Source: Entophlyctis helioformis (lineage: Eukaryota > Chytridiomycota > Chytridiomycetes > Chytridiales > Chytriomycetaceae). From it: a stretch of DNA of 64,000 nucleotides. The notes beneath the pieces were generated by a model. The model was not told the DNA's origin. It did not search any database and saw only the letters and a list, made by a program, of their open reading frames with translations. Location: assembly GCA_025526915.1 (NCBI GenBank), contig JAHLKH010000041.1, positions 62,001 through 126,000 on the forward strand, in the 5' to 3' direction. This document shows, piece after piece, positions 30,753 to 43,310 of this stretch; position 1 is the first letter of the stretch, and each line of letters opens with the position of its first letter. The position numbers and the translations under genes were made by a program.

Positions 30753-33700
30753 TCAGTTTTGTGGACGCGGCGCTTGGCGGTATCGGCTTTGCGTTGGTGG
30801 CAGCGGTATGTTGCCAAGAGCCGGTGAGATGGGCGACTGGGTGAGCGGGCTTGGCATGTACGGGTTGGGTGCCTGCTGGTAACGGTTCGTGTTGCTGGAC
30901 GGAGTGGATGCGGACTGCGGCGACAAGGTGCGTGGCAGTCCCGGCGAGGAGTCAGCAAGTGGACTGCCCTGCTGTGCTGGTTGGTTTGCTGGCACCATTC
31001 CAGCGTATGCTGGCGATGACTGCCGAGACGATGCTGCATACTGCTGCTGCTGCTGTTGTTGCTGCTGTTGTTGCTGAGATGCCGGCCGAGTTTGGACGTG
31101 TGGACGCTGCTCATGCACCGTCGTCGACGCGACTTGCGGCTGCTGCTGGCTCTGGAAACTGGCCGACTGCCCAGGTCCATAGGACGGCGATGCTGCCCGT
31201 TGAATAGGCGAGTGCAGTTGCATTGGCTGCGGTGACTGCGGTGAGTCTTTTGCTACGCTTGCTGAGCCTGATGATGTTTTTGACGGGGCATGCGCTGGCG
31301 TGTTCTGGTAGAGTGGTGGTCCAGCCTGCTGCTGCTGCTGCTGCCGCTGGAGATATGGATCTCTTCTCTCCAGTCGCTCCTGCTGAACGCGGCCGTGCTG
31401 GCTCTTGTATGCCTCCACCTGCCGGTTGATGTCGTCTGGAACAGTGGCGCCAATGACTTGCGGGCCAACAGCGGGCGGACCAATGGCAGGCTGGCCAACG
31501 GCAGGCGGACCGCGCGAAGGATGCTGCTGTTGCGGCATGCCTTTCCCAACGGGCAGCGATCGTGGAGGAATGAAATGGGCCTGCTGTGGAGATTGAGCAG
31601 GAAAGCCTTGTGTAGGCTGCTGCCAATTAGGTGGCTGCGAGTACTGCGGCTGAGAAAGTCGCGCCGGGATTGCATGGGTCGTCTGCGGTGACTGCACGAA
31701 TGGCGCGATATTCTGCTGATGGTGTGATGGTGGCTGCGTCCCCATCAGCGACTCTGCAACGGCTAGATAAGGCGCGTCGGAATAGCGTCGCTGCTGCTGC
31801 TGCTGCTGCTGCTGCTCATGGCTTGCTCCTGGTCCATTCATGCCACTGAATCCCGTTAATGTTGCTGCGTGAGTGGGCATATCGCCAGCCTGCCACGAAG
31901 CACGGTTTGTCGCCTGCGGATTGGGCGGGAAAAGATGCACAGCGTCGCCCATACTGCGTGTCTGGTGCGGAAGTGGTGGCGAATTGTCGGATAAACGACT
32001 TGGCGGGGTTTGTGGCACTTGGCCCAGTGGCTTTACAGCCTGGGTCGGCGATGCTTCTGCAGCAACAGGCGCTTTACCACCAGCTGTCGGCGGCTCGTTG
32101 CCCTCCTCCTTGACAGACACTGGATCCAAGGGTGGCTCTTCTCGTGTTGGAGACGCGTTCGCGGCCGATGCGCTGCCCAGACTGCTTGTTCTTGCCTTTG
32201 GGGCAGCAAGGACAGCTGTTGCTGGCAGGTCGAAAGTGGCGGCGGATCTCGGTCTTACTGCCTCTACCACAACATCATCTGCCCTCTCTGTCGCTGCTTG
32301 TGGCGAAGGAGTGGTCGAGCCTGTCTGGGGCGATGCGGCCGGAGACGGTGCTTGCACGGAATGAGCCGCCAGCGGTGGCGGTGTCGGCCTTGCCTCCCTC
32401 AGTGACGGAGAGGATGCATCCGAAGTTGCAGGCGAGTTGTCTGGGTTTGCAATAACAATGGCACGCCGAGTATGAGCCAACCTTGCTGGGATTGGATCTG
32501 GAGAAAAGTCGGCTCGCTGGGCAACGACGGCTGGTGCTGTTGCTGGCGCTGTTAGCGGCGCCGCTTTGACTGGTGGCGACTGTGATTGCTGTTGCTGTTG
32601 CTGTTGCTGCTGGACTGACTGCGTATTCTGGCTGTCCTGGATCGGAGCCAAAGCCGGCTGTGCCTGTTGCGGAGAATCGGCCATTTGCGACGACGACGAC
32701 GACTGCCGCTTGACAGGCTGTCCATACAGAATCCTTGCATTTTGCAAAGTCTGTGCATCCTGGCTCGACTCTGGATGCTGCTTCGCTGGCAATGCAGACT
32801 CCGAGATCGGCTCCTTTGCCAAAACAAGAGAAGTTGGCGCGGTTGGACTGCGACGCGTGATGGCGGCAGCATCTGCCGGTCTGGAGTGGTCGACTGTTGT
32901 GTTGCTCTTGCCGATCATGCTGCTTGCATCTTGACCAGCGGGAGCCTTGCCTGCAGAATCCTGTCGAGCCATGCTCGGCAGTGCAGCGATTGGTGCTTTG
33001 CGCTCGGGGATCGTTTGTGAGGCAAGCTCTTGTTGCTGCGGCTGTGACTGTCCCTGAGTGGGCACGGGGGGTTGCGCTTGCATAAGACCTGGTGATGCGA
33101 CTCCTTGGCCCACAACCTGTTCGGGACTTCCGATGGTTGACGTTGCAGATGTAGATGCAGTTGTAGATTGGGCGGATGGCGATCGTCCAGTTGGGTATGT
33201 TGAAGGTGGTTGCTGCGCAGTAGCCAAAGGCGGCTGGCCGGTTGTCGACGCTGACGATGCCGTGGAGGGTGGAGACGCGAGTGACGAGTATTGCGTTCTT
33301 GGGGCATGCTCTCCCTGTCTCGGAGGGAGGGCTGGCGCAGCAGCAGCAGCAGCGGAAGCATCAGCAGCACGCGCAGCAGCCGCTCTTGCCCGAGCAACCT
33401 CGAGCGCGGCGTCTCTTGCGGCGTCCTGCTTGAGCAGCTCGCTGATGGGTGGAAGCTTGATCTGGCGGGTGACAGTCGACTCGTAACCCAGCTCGCTCAG
33501 GTCGTCACAAAACTGCAACGGCGTGACCAGGTTGGTTGAGCCTGTGTTGAACGATTAGCACGCAAGATTGGAAAGCAAGCGCTGTCCATCAACGCCAGCG
33601 ACGCCACGCACCAATGATGATGTCGCGCTTGTACTGGTGTGAAACCTCGTATGCTGCGCGTAGTTCCGCCTGCGTGATGCCACCGAGCACAAGAACGATG

Positions 33701-35962
33701 ATGCGAGGGCCGTTTTTCAGGTAGTCCATTACTGCGCCGTCGGATGGGTCACTGGGGTGAGACGTCCCCCACGATGGCCTGAACTTGCCGTTTATCTTCA
33801 TGACCGCACCCGGGCCACGTCCTTCAGCAGCAACTGCCCTGTCTTGCCCCATTGTGTCTGACTTGCCAGACGCAGATATTGGTACAAGCCACGGACACCC
33901 GCCGCCCTTTTTGGCCACAATGTCTTCCAGCAGGTAGTGCAGGACCGGCGTCGATCGGTGCATCTCGTACGCTTCTTCTTCGGTCTCGTCTTGCTTGATA
34001 AACTTTGACAGGAATCCACCGGAAGTACCTTGCTCATTCGCCTCTCGCCAGCCCATGTGCGAGTAGCGCCACTAGCCAGACAGGGGTCGTGTTTTCCAGA
34101 CACCAGAGAGATGATCAGACGGACGCCTCAAGACACGCATTCTAAGAGATGGCTGCAAGAGTACCTTTGAATTGCTCTTGTCTCGCGCGATAAACTCGGA
34201 CGCGTTGAACGTATCCAGTCCTGCAAACATGTCACGAGCTCTGCTCGCGTCAATAGAGTCGCCAAACTGAGCCACCTCCAACTCTGGAAACCTGAGCTTG
34301 CAAATGGAAACGAGCCGCAGCTTGTCGATCGGGCTGGCACAGCAGAATAGCGCACACGTCAGTAATGTATAGCAAAGAACAACACGGGCGGCAGAAACAC
34401 TGCGTGACTCACTCAATGTCAGGCTCTTCCAGAAACCGCTGGATCTGCTCAATGATGGCTGGCTGGACCGGTGCGCCGGTTGCCGTATCTTCGCCAGTGG
34501 CAAGCGTCTGCTCAAAGGTGGCAAGGACGTCGATACGGCGGGCCAAAATCTTTGCATTGACTTCGCTGAGCAGATCGTGCTGCTCAAGAATCCGCTGCGA
34601 CTCGAGTAGTCCAAACACCTGCGCGCGGATACTCTCGATGTTGCGCGACGGTTCTTCGCCACGCAGCAATGCGTCTGCTGCTTGCAGCGCCGGATTCTCA
34701 CTGGCCAGCTCAGACCATTTCTTTCCAGCATCCACAATGAACAGGTGTCGCAGCTTGGCCTAGAATTCAACAGTCAGTGTGATGAATGCATCAAGACATT
34801 TCACGGCTTCAAAGTGGCTTACATAAACGGCGTCACTTTCGTCCACGGTTACGGTGCTTGCACCAGCATGTCCGTCATCGCTGATCTTGGGCACGGACAC
34901 TGTATTGCGGCTGACTTGGAAGAGATCGTGAACGACCGACTGGTACGTCAGACTGTGTAGCATGGGCGTGAACGCATCCAGGCTGCGATCAACAATCACG
35001 AGCTGAGCCGGCTCGACAGTCTTCCACGACTCTTTGAACTCATCCAGCGTCTTGCAGCTGTTTTTGATCTTCCATGCCGTTCGCGCAGCAAGATTGGTAC
35101 CTTGGCCGGATGGATCAACGTATAGGATCTTGGGAATGTGGTGCATGGTTGCGAGAACAGACACCATTCTGCGAGCCACCTGGTCCAGCATTCTGTCAAG
35201 ATCAGTCAGGCTGCGTGGGCGGTAGAGGTGCACAAGCGACTGCTGCTGTGCGAAATGAAAGACGCGAGACTCGGCGGCTGGGAGTCAAAGCCAGATGCGG
35301 TTTGTCAGCGTATTGCTCCACTTGGAGAAAAGTAGTGGAGCCAGCATACCAATAAAGTCATAGTTGAGATCCTTCCAGGCTTTGACGTATCGGCGCGCAT
35401 TGCTTGCTCGCATCACCTTGAAGATGCTGTCGGGCGTGATCGTCACCGACATGATGTACGCCTCTGCATACAGCGGGTCTTGGTCAAAGTCCTTGCAGAG
35501 CTGATCAACCGACTTTGCCGAGGGCGAGATGAAGTAGATTGCACCCTTGGACTGGTCTTTCTGGCGCTTGCTGAAGATGTCCTCGATGCCTGTTGGTACG
35601 CCAAGTGGGACCAGTGAGGAACGGTTCGCATGCCATTCGCACGCCAGCACGCATAAAGTGGCGCGGTCAGCGCGGCAGCCAGCGGCAATGCACTCACGGC
35701 GGATGTTGGCCTCAAAGACGTCGCTGTGGTGCAGCAGCGAGTTGAGAATGTCGAGCGACTTGGGGTCGGTCACCAGCACCTTGGGCAGCGGCGACGACTT
35801 GACGGCCCTGGCAACGTCCGCCAGCAGCTCTGCATGCACGCAGGATGTTCACGGCCTTTGTCAGTCGCATTCCGCCCATCGACCAGCGCACGTGGCAGGC
35901 GTTCGCCAGCGTCTGTGCGTACCCTGCTTGGTAAGCTGTCGCAGAGAGAACTTGGACGACAT
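30753..35962 (-). CDS. Sec1/Munc18-family protein with a ~900-residue Q/P-rich C-terminal extension
   Basis: Eight exons (35962-35923, 35829-35698, 35589-35350, 35277-34823, 34759-34413, 34333-34165, ~34060-33612, 33541-30753). SM-fold landmarks: GAIYFISPSAKSVDQL, KDLNYDFIG, KILYVDPSGQG, LVIVDRSLDAFTPMLHSLTY, KLRLVSICKLRFPE, RIIVLVLGGITQAELRAAYEV and DIIIGSTNLVTPLQFCDDL. This is the full ~610-residue SM body. The last exon then continues unbroken for about 900 residues of Gln/Pro/Ser/Ala-rich sequence with several poly-Q runs (31050, 31330, 31790, 32600). SM proteins clasp SNARE complexes for vesicle fusion and are normally compact (600-730 aa), so the tail is exceptional. It is head-to-head with a canonical SEC1 gene and most similar to that branch by eye, but clearly diverged. 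Expected total is about 1,540 aa. Confidence 0.85.
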
Positions 35963-36301
35963 GCTGCTCTTGGGCTGCGGGGCTGTGCGTGCAGTCGGTG
36001 GAGAAAGCGGGGCGAACCGGCAACGCAGTTGAGGGTCGGGAGCGAGCGAGTCGGCTCAGATGAGCGCGACCGTCAGAATTGAGAGTACGCCGCTGATTGG
36101 CCCACCATCCAGTCACGTGATATCGTGTGTGTCTGCCATCCAGCCACGTCCAACCGTCGGGATCTCACCAACACGCCACAATCTTGTAGGTGGCATGCCC
36201 GTTGGTGCGCCTCGCCCCCTGTCAGTCCATGCTGGCTGCTGACTCTTGGGTAACGGCACGGCACGCTCGCCATCCTCTCTCGAAGCAAGCATCCGACAAG
36301 C
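35963..36301. promoter_or_regulatory. Bidirectional promoter of two SM-family genes, with TCACGTGA and CCAAT boxes
   Basis: 339 bases between two start codons pointing outward. It contains the palindrome TCACGTGA at 36113-36120 and GATTGG (reversed CCAAT) at about 36095-36100. No coding sequence is evident. Sharing of regulation by the two genes is inferred from the arrangement only. Confidence 0.55.
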
Positions 36302-39215
36302 ATGTCTGCCACGTCTCTCAAGGACATCCTACGCAAGCGTATGTTGCGCCGTGGCCCCAATCTCTTTGCTTGTGCAGCATTGCCCTGTGGAAGCAGCGCT
36401 GCAACGTTCGCACCACACACAACGTATCTGACTCGAGTCAACTCTTGCTTGGAAAACAGGTGTCCTTGAGGACATGGTGCGAGCCGTCCAGCCCGCAAGC
36501 AAGTGGAAGCTGTTGGTCGTCGACGGCAATGCCGCCAAGCTGCTCAACGCCATCTGCAAAAGCCAGGAAATCCTGCAAGAAAACGTCACCGGTCGGCAGC
36601 CGTTTGTTGTTGCATGGCATGTTGTTGCGTCCATGGCTCGCGTCGCATTCTGACAAGATCGATTTTTGCCGCGATTCCGCACCAACAGTCATCGAAGAGC
36701 TCTTTCACAAGCGTCCAGCATTCCCAAACTACGAGGCCATCTACTTTATCACGCCAAACGAGCGGTCCATTGATCGGTTCATCGCCGACTTTAACCAAGA
36801 TAAGCCGTTGTACCTGGCAGCACACATCTACTTTATCTCGTGTACGCTTCATCAAACTCTCACAATGCAAGCCGTCGTTCCCAAAGGGCGAAATGCCAGT
36901 GACTAACCGCCGAACTCTTTCATCTAGCCCTCGAAGATGCGCTGTTTGACAGAATCAAAAAGTCTGGCACGACAAAGTTTATCAAGAACCTCAAGGAGAT
37001 GAACATTGACTTTATCGGTTTGGAGCCACAAGTGTTCACCGTCGATCTCCCTCTTGCTCCCTTCACCATCTACAATCCCACATCGGCAGCTGCGCAGTCA
37101 GCAGACCTGCAGCGTGCAGCAAAGAGAGTGAGTGGTGTTTAATGGCATCGTTCGCCATGCACATCTGACGACCAAGCATATCCGCAGATCCTGTCGCTCC
37201 TCATCACCATTGGCGAGTGCCCGTTTATCCGATACTACGATCCAAGTGGCAACGGCAACGGCCCCTGTGCCAAGCTAGCGCTTCTCTTGCAGAACGAGCT
37301 GGATATGCTGTGCAAGGTCGATCAGGAGTTTCCGCCGCCGTCCGAGTACCGCCGTGCGGTGCTTGTGATCACCGACCGCTCATTCGATATGATGGCGCCG
37401 TTGCTGCACGAGTTTACATACCAGGCCATGATGTCCGATCTGCTCATTGGCGACGGAAAGTACGCTGCCATGTTGCCATGAGATTGCAATGCGAGTCATG
37501 GGCGACCACACTCACTTCCAATACCTGCACTCCACAGAGATGTCAGCTCGCCCAGCTACGCCAGTCTCGACGAGAATGATCCCATTTGGGTAAGCTCGCT
37601 AGCCTTGACTGCCCGACTGACGCCTGCCGACTGCATAGGCTGACATTCGCCGACGATGCACACGATGACAGAATCTCATCAAGCACTGGCATTTTGCCGA
37701 AGCTGTCGAGTACATCCGCGAGTCATTTACCAAGTTCTTGTCAGAGAATAAGGCTGCAGCCAACGCGCTTGGCCAGGCTGACGACAAGTACGTTTTGGCA
37801 TTCGTGTCTTGCGGTGTGCTTCGTTCAGACATCATTCACACCATGCTCTGCCAGACCCAAGGGCATCGACAGTCTGAAGCAGATGAAGGACACGCTGAGC
37901 TCACTGCCTCAGTTCCAGGAGATGAAGAGCAAGGTCTGCTGGCTATGGCGTCATGGATCAGACGCAAACAGCTGCCACTGACCGTGGATGGATACATCCC
38001 AGTTCTCTGTCCACATCAACATTTGCCAGGAATGCAAGTCGCTGTTTGAAAAACGGCGGCTTGACATTGTGGCTGGCGTGCAGCAGGTCGGTATCCAGAC
38101 ATCTCCTGTGTATGTGCCTAGCCAATTCTTCTGCCATTGGACTCTGACACGCACACACACTCTCTCGGAACAGGATCTTGCCACAGGAGAAACCACAGAC
38201 GGACGCGTACCAAAGAACGCCATTCTCGATTTGATTCCAGTTCTGGACAACAAGAACGGAACGTGAGTTGGATGCATGCATCAACATGCATCAAAGCCAG
38301 CACGCTAACGCCGGGGTTTCATGCAGGCCATACGACAAACTGCGCACGCTGATCATCTACATCATTGCCATGGAGGGCATCCAAGACAATGAGCGCCGTC
38401 GCTTGTTGGAGACGGCCAAGCTGTCAATCGAAGACTCGCAGGCCATCACGAATCTTGCCTACTATGGCATTCAGCTCAGTCCTGGACAGGCTTCTCAGGG
38501 CAGAAGCAAGGCCAAAGACAAGGTGGGCAGCGAGCGTCTACGTCCACGTTGGCACGAGCCGTGATTCGCCGAGAAATGGGCTGCTGACATCCTGCCGACA
38601 TGCGTCTATCGCGTCTTGCAGGATCGATACACGTACTGGGGAAGCCACAAGCTCGACAAGAAGCGCAAAAAGAACAAGGCCAGCAACGATCTTCCATACG
38701 ACCTCAGCCGATATGTACCGCTCGTCAAGCGCATCATGGAGGACCAGATCACCAACACGCTGTCTCGAGAGGTCTTTCCGTGGGTGAACGAGCCTGCCCC
38801 AGACCAGCTCGGCATCACTACAGCCGCACCCAAGATGTTCCGCTTCACGTCCAACGGCCTGGTGGCACCGGACCCCAACTTCCCGCACTCGCTGCGCACA
38901 ACACGTGCGTCGTGGGTCAACCGTCGCCCAGCCAAGGGCCAGACCAAGTCAGGCGGCAACGAGAGCAGCGCAGGCGGCGGCGGTGGCCAAGAGAAGCAAG
39001 ACCTGCGTCGCAACGGATCGCGCATTATTGTGTTCAGTCTGGGCGGGCTCACCCATTCAGAGATGCGGACAGCGTACGAAGTCGCAAAGGACGCGCAACG
39101 CGACGTGATTATTGGATCGACATATGTTTACAACTCGTCGCAGTTTCTGGACATCCTCAAGCATCTGCACAAGGGGATGCGAGCCAAACACCCCTTGGCG
39201 CCATTTATGGCATGA
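36302..39215 (+). CDS. SEC1: SEC1/Munc18-1-like exocytic SM protein
   Basis: Multi-exon SM protein; the first exons are 36302-36338, 36460-36591, 36689-36839 and 36928-37127. Landmarks: MSATSLKDILRKR start, KWKLLVVDGNAAKLL, YEAIYFITPNERSIDRFI, MNIDFIGLEPQVF, CPFIRYYDPSGNG, AVLVITDRSFDMMAPLLHEFTYQ, DENDPIWNLIKHWHFAE, PYDKLRTLIIYIIAMEGI, YVPLVKRIMEDQITN, RIIVFSLGGLTHSEMRTAYEV and DVIIGSTYVYN. This matches SEC1/STXBP1 over its whole length (~650 aa), so a role with the plasma-membrane syntaxin in exocytosis is well supported. As read it stops at 39215 (LAPFMA), but the next frame continues to 39319 as a Lys-rich tail ending KSIFSKKK, suggesting a one-base indel near 39200. Confidence 0.9.
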
Positions 39216-39319
39216 AGGCAGCAGCTTCTGCAGCAGTTGACGACGGTGCTGATGCAAAGGCCGATGCGGCGTCAGTCAAGGAAAAGGAAAAGAAGAGCAT
39301 CTTTTCCAAAAAGAAATAG

Positions 39320-40275
39320 TCACCGGCAACGGCCTGGACATTGCTCACGGCAAGTGTGTCCAGCCCGAGTCGGAAGAGTGTTATTGTTCGCTTCAAGACT
39401 TGGATGGTGTGGCATTGAGGCAAATGAATAATCATACAGCGCAGATGGGCTACGTCATGGAGCAAGCGATAGAGGCACGCACGATGACCAAAAGCACCAG
39501 TCGCCGGATATCCCACCACGTCCTTGGCCACTGTCACCATCACTGGCAAGAAACGAGAGACAGATCCAAGCAAACGATACGCGATCGTCATTCTACTTTG
39601 CTGGTGCACTCCTCTCCCGGTGTTTGCCCCAAAACGCCGTATCCTGGCACTCTGCTTGAAGCTTGTAATAAATCCATTTCATGTTTATCAGAGGACGCAG
39701 CTGGTGGTAGTGACGGACAAGGACAGACAGCAATAGAGAGATGGGACGGCGCGTGTGGATGTGGATGGGGAAGAGGTGTAAGGGAGGCCCAAGACAAAGA
39801 AAGAAGAGCAATTACGGAAAGGGCGGAAGGGTGTGAGTGGGGATGGCAGCGAGTGTGAAGGAACGGTGTTGTAACATCTGTGCAAACAGAAAGACAAAAG
39901 TGTTGCAGCACAGTAGGGAAGGAGAGGGTGCGAGAGACGAGAGATCAAGGAGCGAAAGAAGCGAGCGCGGCAGACGTGGTTGGTGCAGGACGAACAGGCG
40001 AGCAAGGTAGAGGAGGAGCGAAGTTGGTAGTTGAGGCGGACTTGGAGAGACAGCGATTGAGTAAAGAAAGAGCGGCTGCCAAGTGAACAGCAACGATCGC
40101 TTGTCGGCAACGACAGCAGCAACATAGTCGAGGCGTGACGTGGCACGCAGACAACACACGACAACGGCCAGCTACTCTTGGACCCATACGCTCATCTTGC
40201 ACGCTTCGACACCAACCAAATCACAGCCTTGTCCTGGCAGGCACCCATTGATCGACACCACACAGTATCCCCCGC
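39320..40275. other. Convergent intergenic region, strand-biased (purine-rich plus strand)
   Basis: About 950 bases between the ends of SEC1 and the PKA gene. From ~39700 to 40090 the plus strand is strongly purine-rich (GAGAGA, AAAGAAAG, GGAAGG), so the PKA sense strand is pyrimidine-rich downstream of its stop. Overlapping open frames have no domain or homologous look. Probably long 3' UTRs. Confidence 0.55.
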
Positions 40276-42290
40276 TTAAAAGTCTCTGAACTTGTCGCGG
40301 TAGGGATCGGGTCCAGTCGCGCCATACGGCTCGTGGTCCTCAGGGTACGCATCAAAGTTGCTCGTGTCGCCTTCGTGTGCAACCTTGGGTATGTACGGTG
40401 CGGGGATCTCGAGGTTCTTGAGCTTCTCCCAATCGACGCCGGCAAACCACTTGTGTCGCTTAATGTCCTGCACACCATCTTTAAGGTTTCCAAAGCGCTT
40501 GGACAGGTCGGGCGACAGTAGCCGCTTGACAAGGTCTTTTGCGTTGGGGTCAAAGTGCGGCGGGAACCGCAGCTTGCATTGCAAGATCTTTTCGTAGAGC
40601 TTAAAATGGTCCTCGTCGTAAAAGGGCGGGTGTCCAGCAAGCATCTGAATTTGAAAGCATGCCGTGCACGGCGTCAGCCTGTGCATTTTCGTGGCATTGC
40701 GCAAGCACATTACCAGCAACATACCTCGTAGATCAGCACGCCAAGAGCCCACCAGTCGACTGCCTTGCCGTAGCCCTTGGACTGGATGATCTCTGGAGCG
40801 AGGTAGTCGGGCGTGCCACAGAGCGTCCATGTGACATCAGGAACGTATTTGGCAAAACCAAAATCTGTGATCTTGATGTTGCCCATGTGGTCTATCAGCA
40901 AGTTCTCTGGCTTGAGATCGCGGTAGATGATGTCCTTGTTGTGCGAGTACTCAAAGGCCATGACGACCTCTGCTGCGTAGAATCGCGCCACGTGGTTGGA
41001 GAAGCGCTGCGCGGTGACCAACCGGATATCCACGGGTCAGTGTGTGCTGGCACGTGCACCAGCTTGTCCTGACGCCCCCAGAACAAGAGCAACCCAAAAA
41101 TGCAGACTTACGCCGCTCTTTCGCAAATACGAAAACAGTTCACCGCCTTGCACGTACTCAAGCACAAGGTACAGGTTGTTGGAGTCTTGGAACGTTCCAA
41201 ACATCTTGACAAGGAAAGGAAAATCCAGCTGCTCTAGAATGTGCTTCTCGTTGAGTGTGTGCTCCACTTGCCGGAGCTTGATAATCTCGCTTTTTCGCAG
41301 CACCTTCATGGCGTAGTGCTTTCCAGTCGCCTTGTACTTGACCAGATGGACACGACCAAACGATCCAGTGCCGAGCGTGTTGCGAATCTCAAGGTCTTCG
41401 ATTTTGAGCTTGACACGGAATGTGCTCGGCTTGGCTGACGCCGAAGTTGCTGCACCTGCAGGAGCTGGTGCCGTGGCAGACGACGAGGATGCCGACGATT
41501 TAGCAGGCACAGAGGATTTAGCTGTCATGAGCGCACATGCAACAGGGGCATGGTCCAGATTCATCGAGCAAGAGAGGAAGCGAGAGAGGAAGCCAGAGAG
41601 GAAGCCAGAGAGAGAGCCAGAGAGGAAGTCAGAAGAAAGGGAGAATATGGACGGATTAGCGAGTTGTCATACACGAGCAAAGCGTCATGATGATCACTCT
41701 CTCTCTCTCGCCGGATGGTGAGTGGCAGAAAGGGGGCAGAAGGAGACAGAAATCAAGGACAGAGATGGCCGTGTGACCGCATCGTCTCCTTGGCAGGGAA
41801 GCAGGTGATGCAATGCCAACGATCAAGGGCAGCGATGTAGGGCAATGCAAGGCAGATCGAGGCAGGCAGGAGAGATGTGATGGCGGTGGCAGTGGTGAAG
41901 GCGATGGGAGAAGGAGTGAGCGATGAGGGGAGGAAGGCAGGCCGGGTGTGAGGAGTTGGGAACGGGAGATGTGGCGCTGCATTGGCAGACTGGCGGGTAT
42001 CTGCGATGGGAAAGACAGAGGGGGCGGCAGGAGATTGGGTGCGGGCAAGGGCAATGTGCGCAGTGTGGCAAGCGTGGCAGCAGAGAGCAGCGACGAGTGT
42101 GCGCGCATGCGGGTTGGCAGACGAGCGAACGCATACCTTGGTGAGCGTCGGGGCCAGGCGCGGGCTCCTTGGGCACTTTGCTCATGCTCGAATCCATTCC
42201 GGCGGGTTTTGTGGCGGCGGGCGCCACAGATGCGGCAGGAGCCGCCTGCGCGACAGGCCCGTCGGCGGGCTTTGCGGATGATGTGGACAT
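40276..42290 (-). CDS. cAMP-dependent protein kinase catalytic subunit
   Basis: Exons 42290-42137, 41521-41112, 41006-40725 and 40644-40276 give 404 aa in frame. The first ~85 residues are Ala/Pro/Ser-rich. The AGC kinase core then has the Gly loop GTGSFGRV (~102), YAMKVL Lys, [20 protein letters not shown], the activation loop [14 protein letters not shown] (phospho-Thr in T-W-T-L-C-G-T-P) and [11 protein letters not shown]. The C-terminal tail ends DKFRDF at the stop, the terminal F-x-x-F that docks to the kinase's own N-lobe in PKA. It phosphorylates R-R-x-S/T sites downstream of cAMP and controls growth and morphogenesis in fungi. I chose the 42290 start because exon 1 shares the Ala/Pro composition and splices in phase; an alternative start at 41564 or 41528 would omit it. 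Intron 1 is 615 nt. Confidence 0.92.
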
Positions 42291-42680
42291 GGGCGGGCGG
42301 AGGGGCTGGCGACAGAGGGAGGGGCTATGCGGCTCTGCTCAGCGGCTCGTGGGCGGGGGTCGGGGGTGGGGGATTGCTCCGGTGTGCGATGGCGGGTCTT
42401 GCTTGGCTGCTGATCTCGGTGTGCTGCAGGGCGACGCCAACGGGAGGTATCTGTTGTGGCGGGGAGCCCCCGCGCAGCGTCAGTCGTCGGTGTGGCATGG
42501 CAAACAGCAGCGCAGGTGGCGGACGCCAGATGACAGGTGGGCGGGCTGGCGGGCGGGCGGGCCAGGAAAGCCGCGGCACTGGACGGGCGGCCGCCTGCAA
42601 TGCAAGCATCCGCGCCACGCACGGCGGCACAGGCGTTCCTGGCAGTCGCGCCATCCCGTCTGTGCGAGCCCGTTGCGCGG

Positions 42681-42715
<35 letters not shown>

Positions 42716-43310
42716 CATCGTCGTCGTCGTCGCTGTTTGTTGTGTTTGTCGCTCGTACCTGCTGCTCAGCTCAGCTCAGCACTCTGGAGGTAAGATGCGG
42801 CCAACAATTCAGAATCTGTTTCGATCGTGGAAACTGCACCAACGAGCACAGCACGGCCAGCTGGCAAGCGCCACCCTCACCGCGCAGTCTGGCGAAACTG
42901 CATGGCCGGGCCGTCCGCCACCCAGCATGACGCAAGGGAGGCTTGCCCTCAGCCCTCAATGCGGAAGCAACACAGGCCCCGTCAACAGCCGGCGAGCGGC
43001 GCGATCAGTCGGAGTTCGCGTTGCAGTTAGTACAAGCCTTTCTCGCGAGGCCGAGGCAGTCGAGACCGCAGCCGGCACAACAAAAGGAACAGACATGGCA
43101 GATGCACGGCCGTGTCTGCGCGGCAGAATCCGGCCATGGCGCACATATGCCGTCGTCTCGTCAAAGTCGCCCTTGTTGCTGATGCTGATGCTGATGCGAA
43201 TGCGAATGCGAATGTGCTCAGACGGCTGGCTGCGCTCGCGCCAATGACGTCACGCGCCTGGCCACACAGATCGTTCATCGTCGGCCCATCCCCTTTCTCC
43301 GCATCTTCGC
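42291..43310. other. Divergent intergenic region, PKA to ALE1
   Basis: 1,020 bases between outward-pointing start codons. It has a CCAG array at 42686-42714 and a hexamer array of TGATGC/GAATGC at 43177-43212. A plus-strand open frame (42537-43247) crosses it but shows low-complexity Leu/Met/Arg runs and no domain, so I do not call it. Likely promoter and 5' UTR sequence for both genes. Confidence 0.55.

Noticed and set aside
39588..40202. Several minus-strand frames rich in Leu/Ser/Pro
   Set aside because: They follow from the CU-rich strand composition; no domain or splice pattern supports a gene.
42537..43247. 236-residue plus-strand frame between PKA and ALE1
   Set aside because: It contains translated CCAG and ATGCGA repeats (LMLMLMRMRMRM), no domain, and lies in a divergent promoter.
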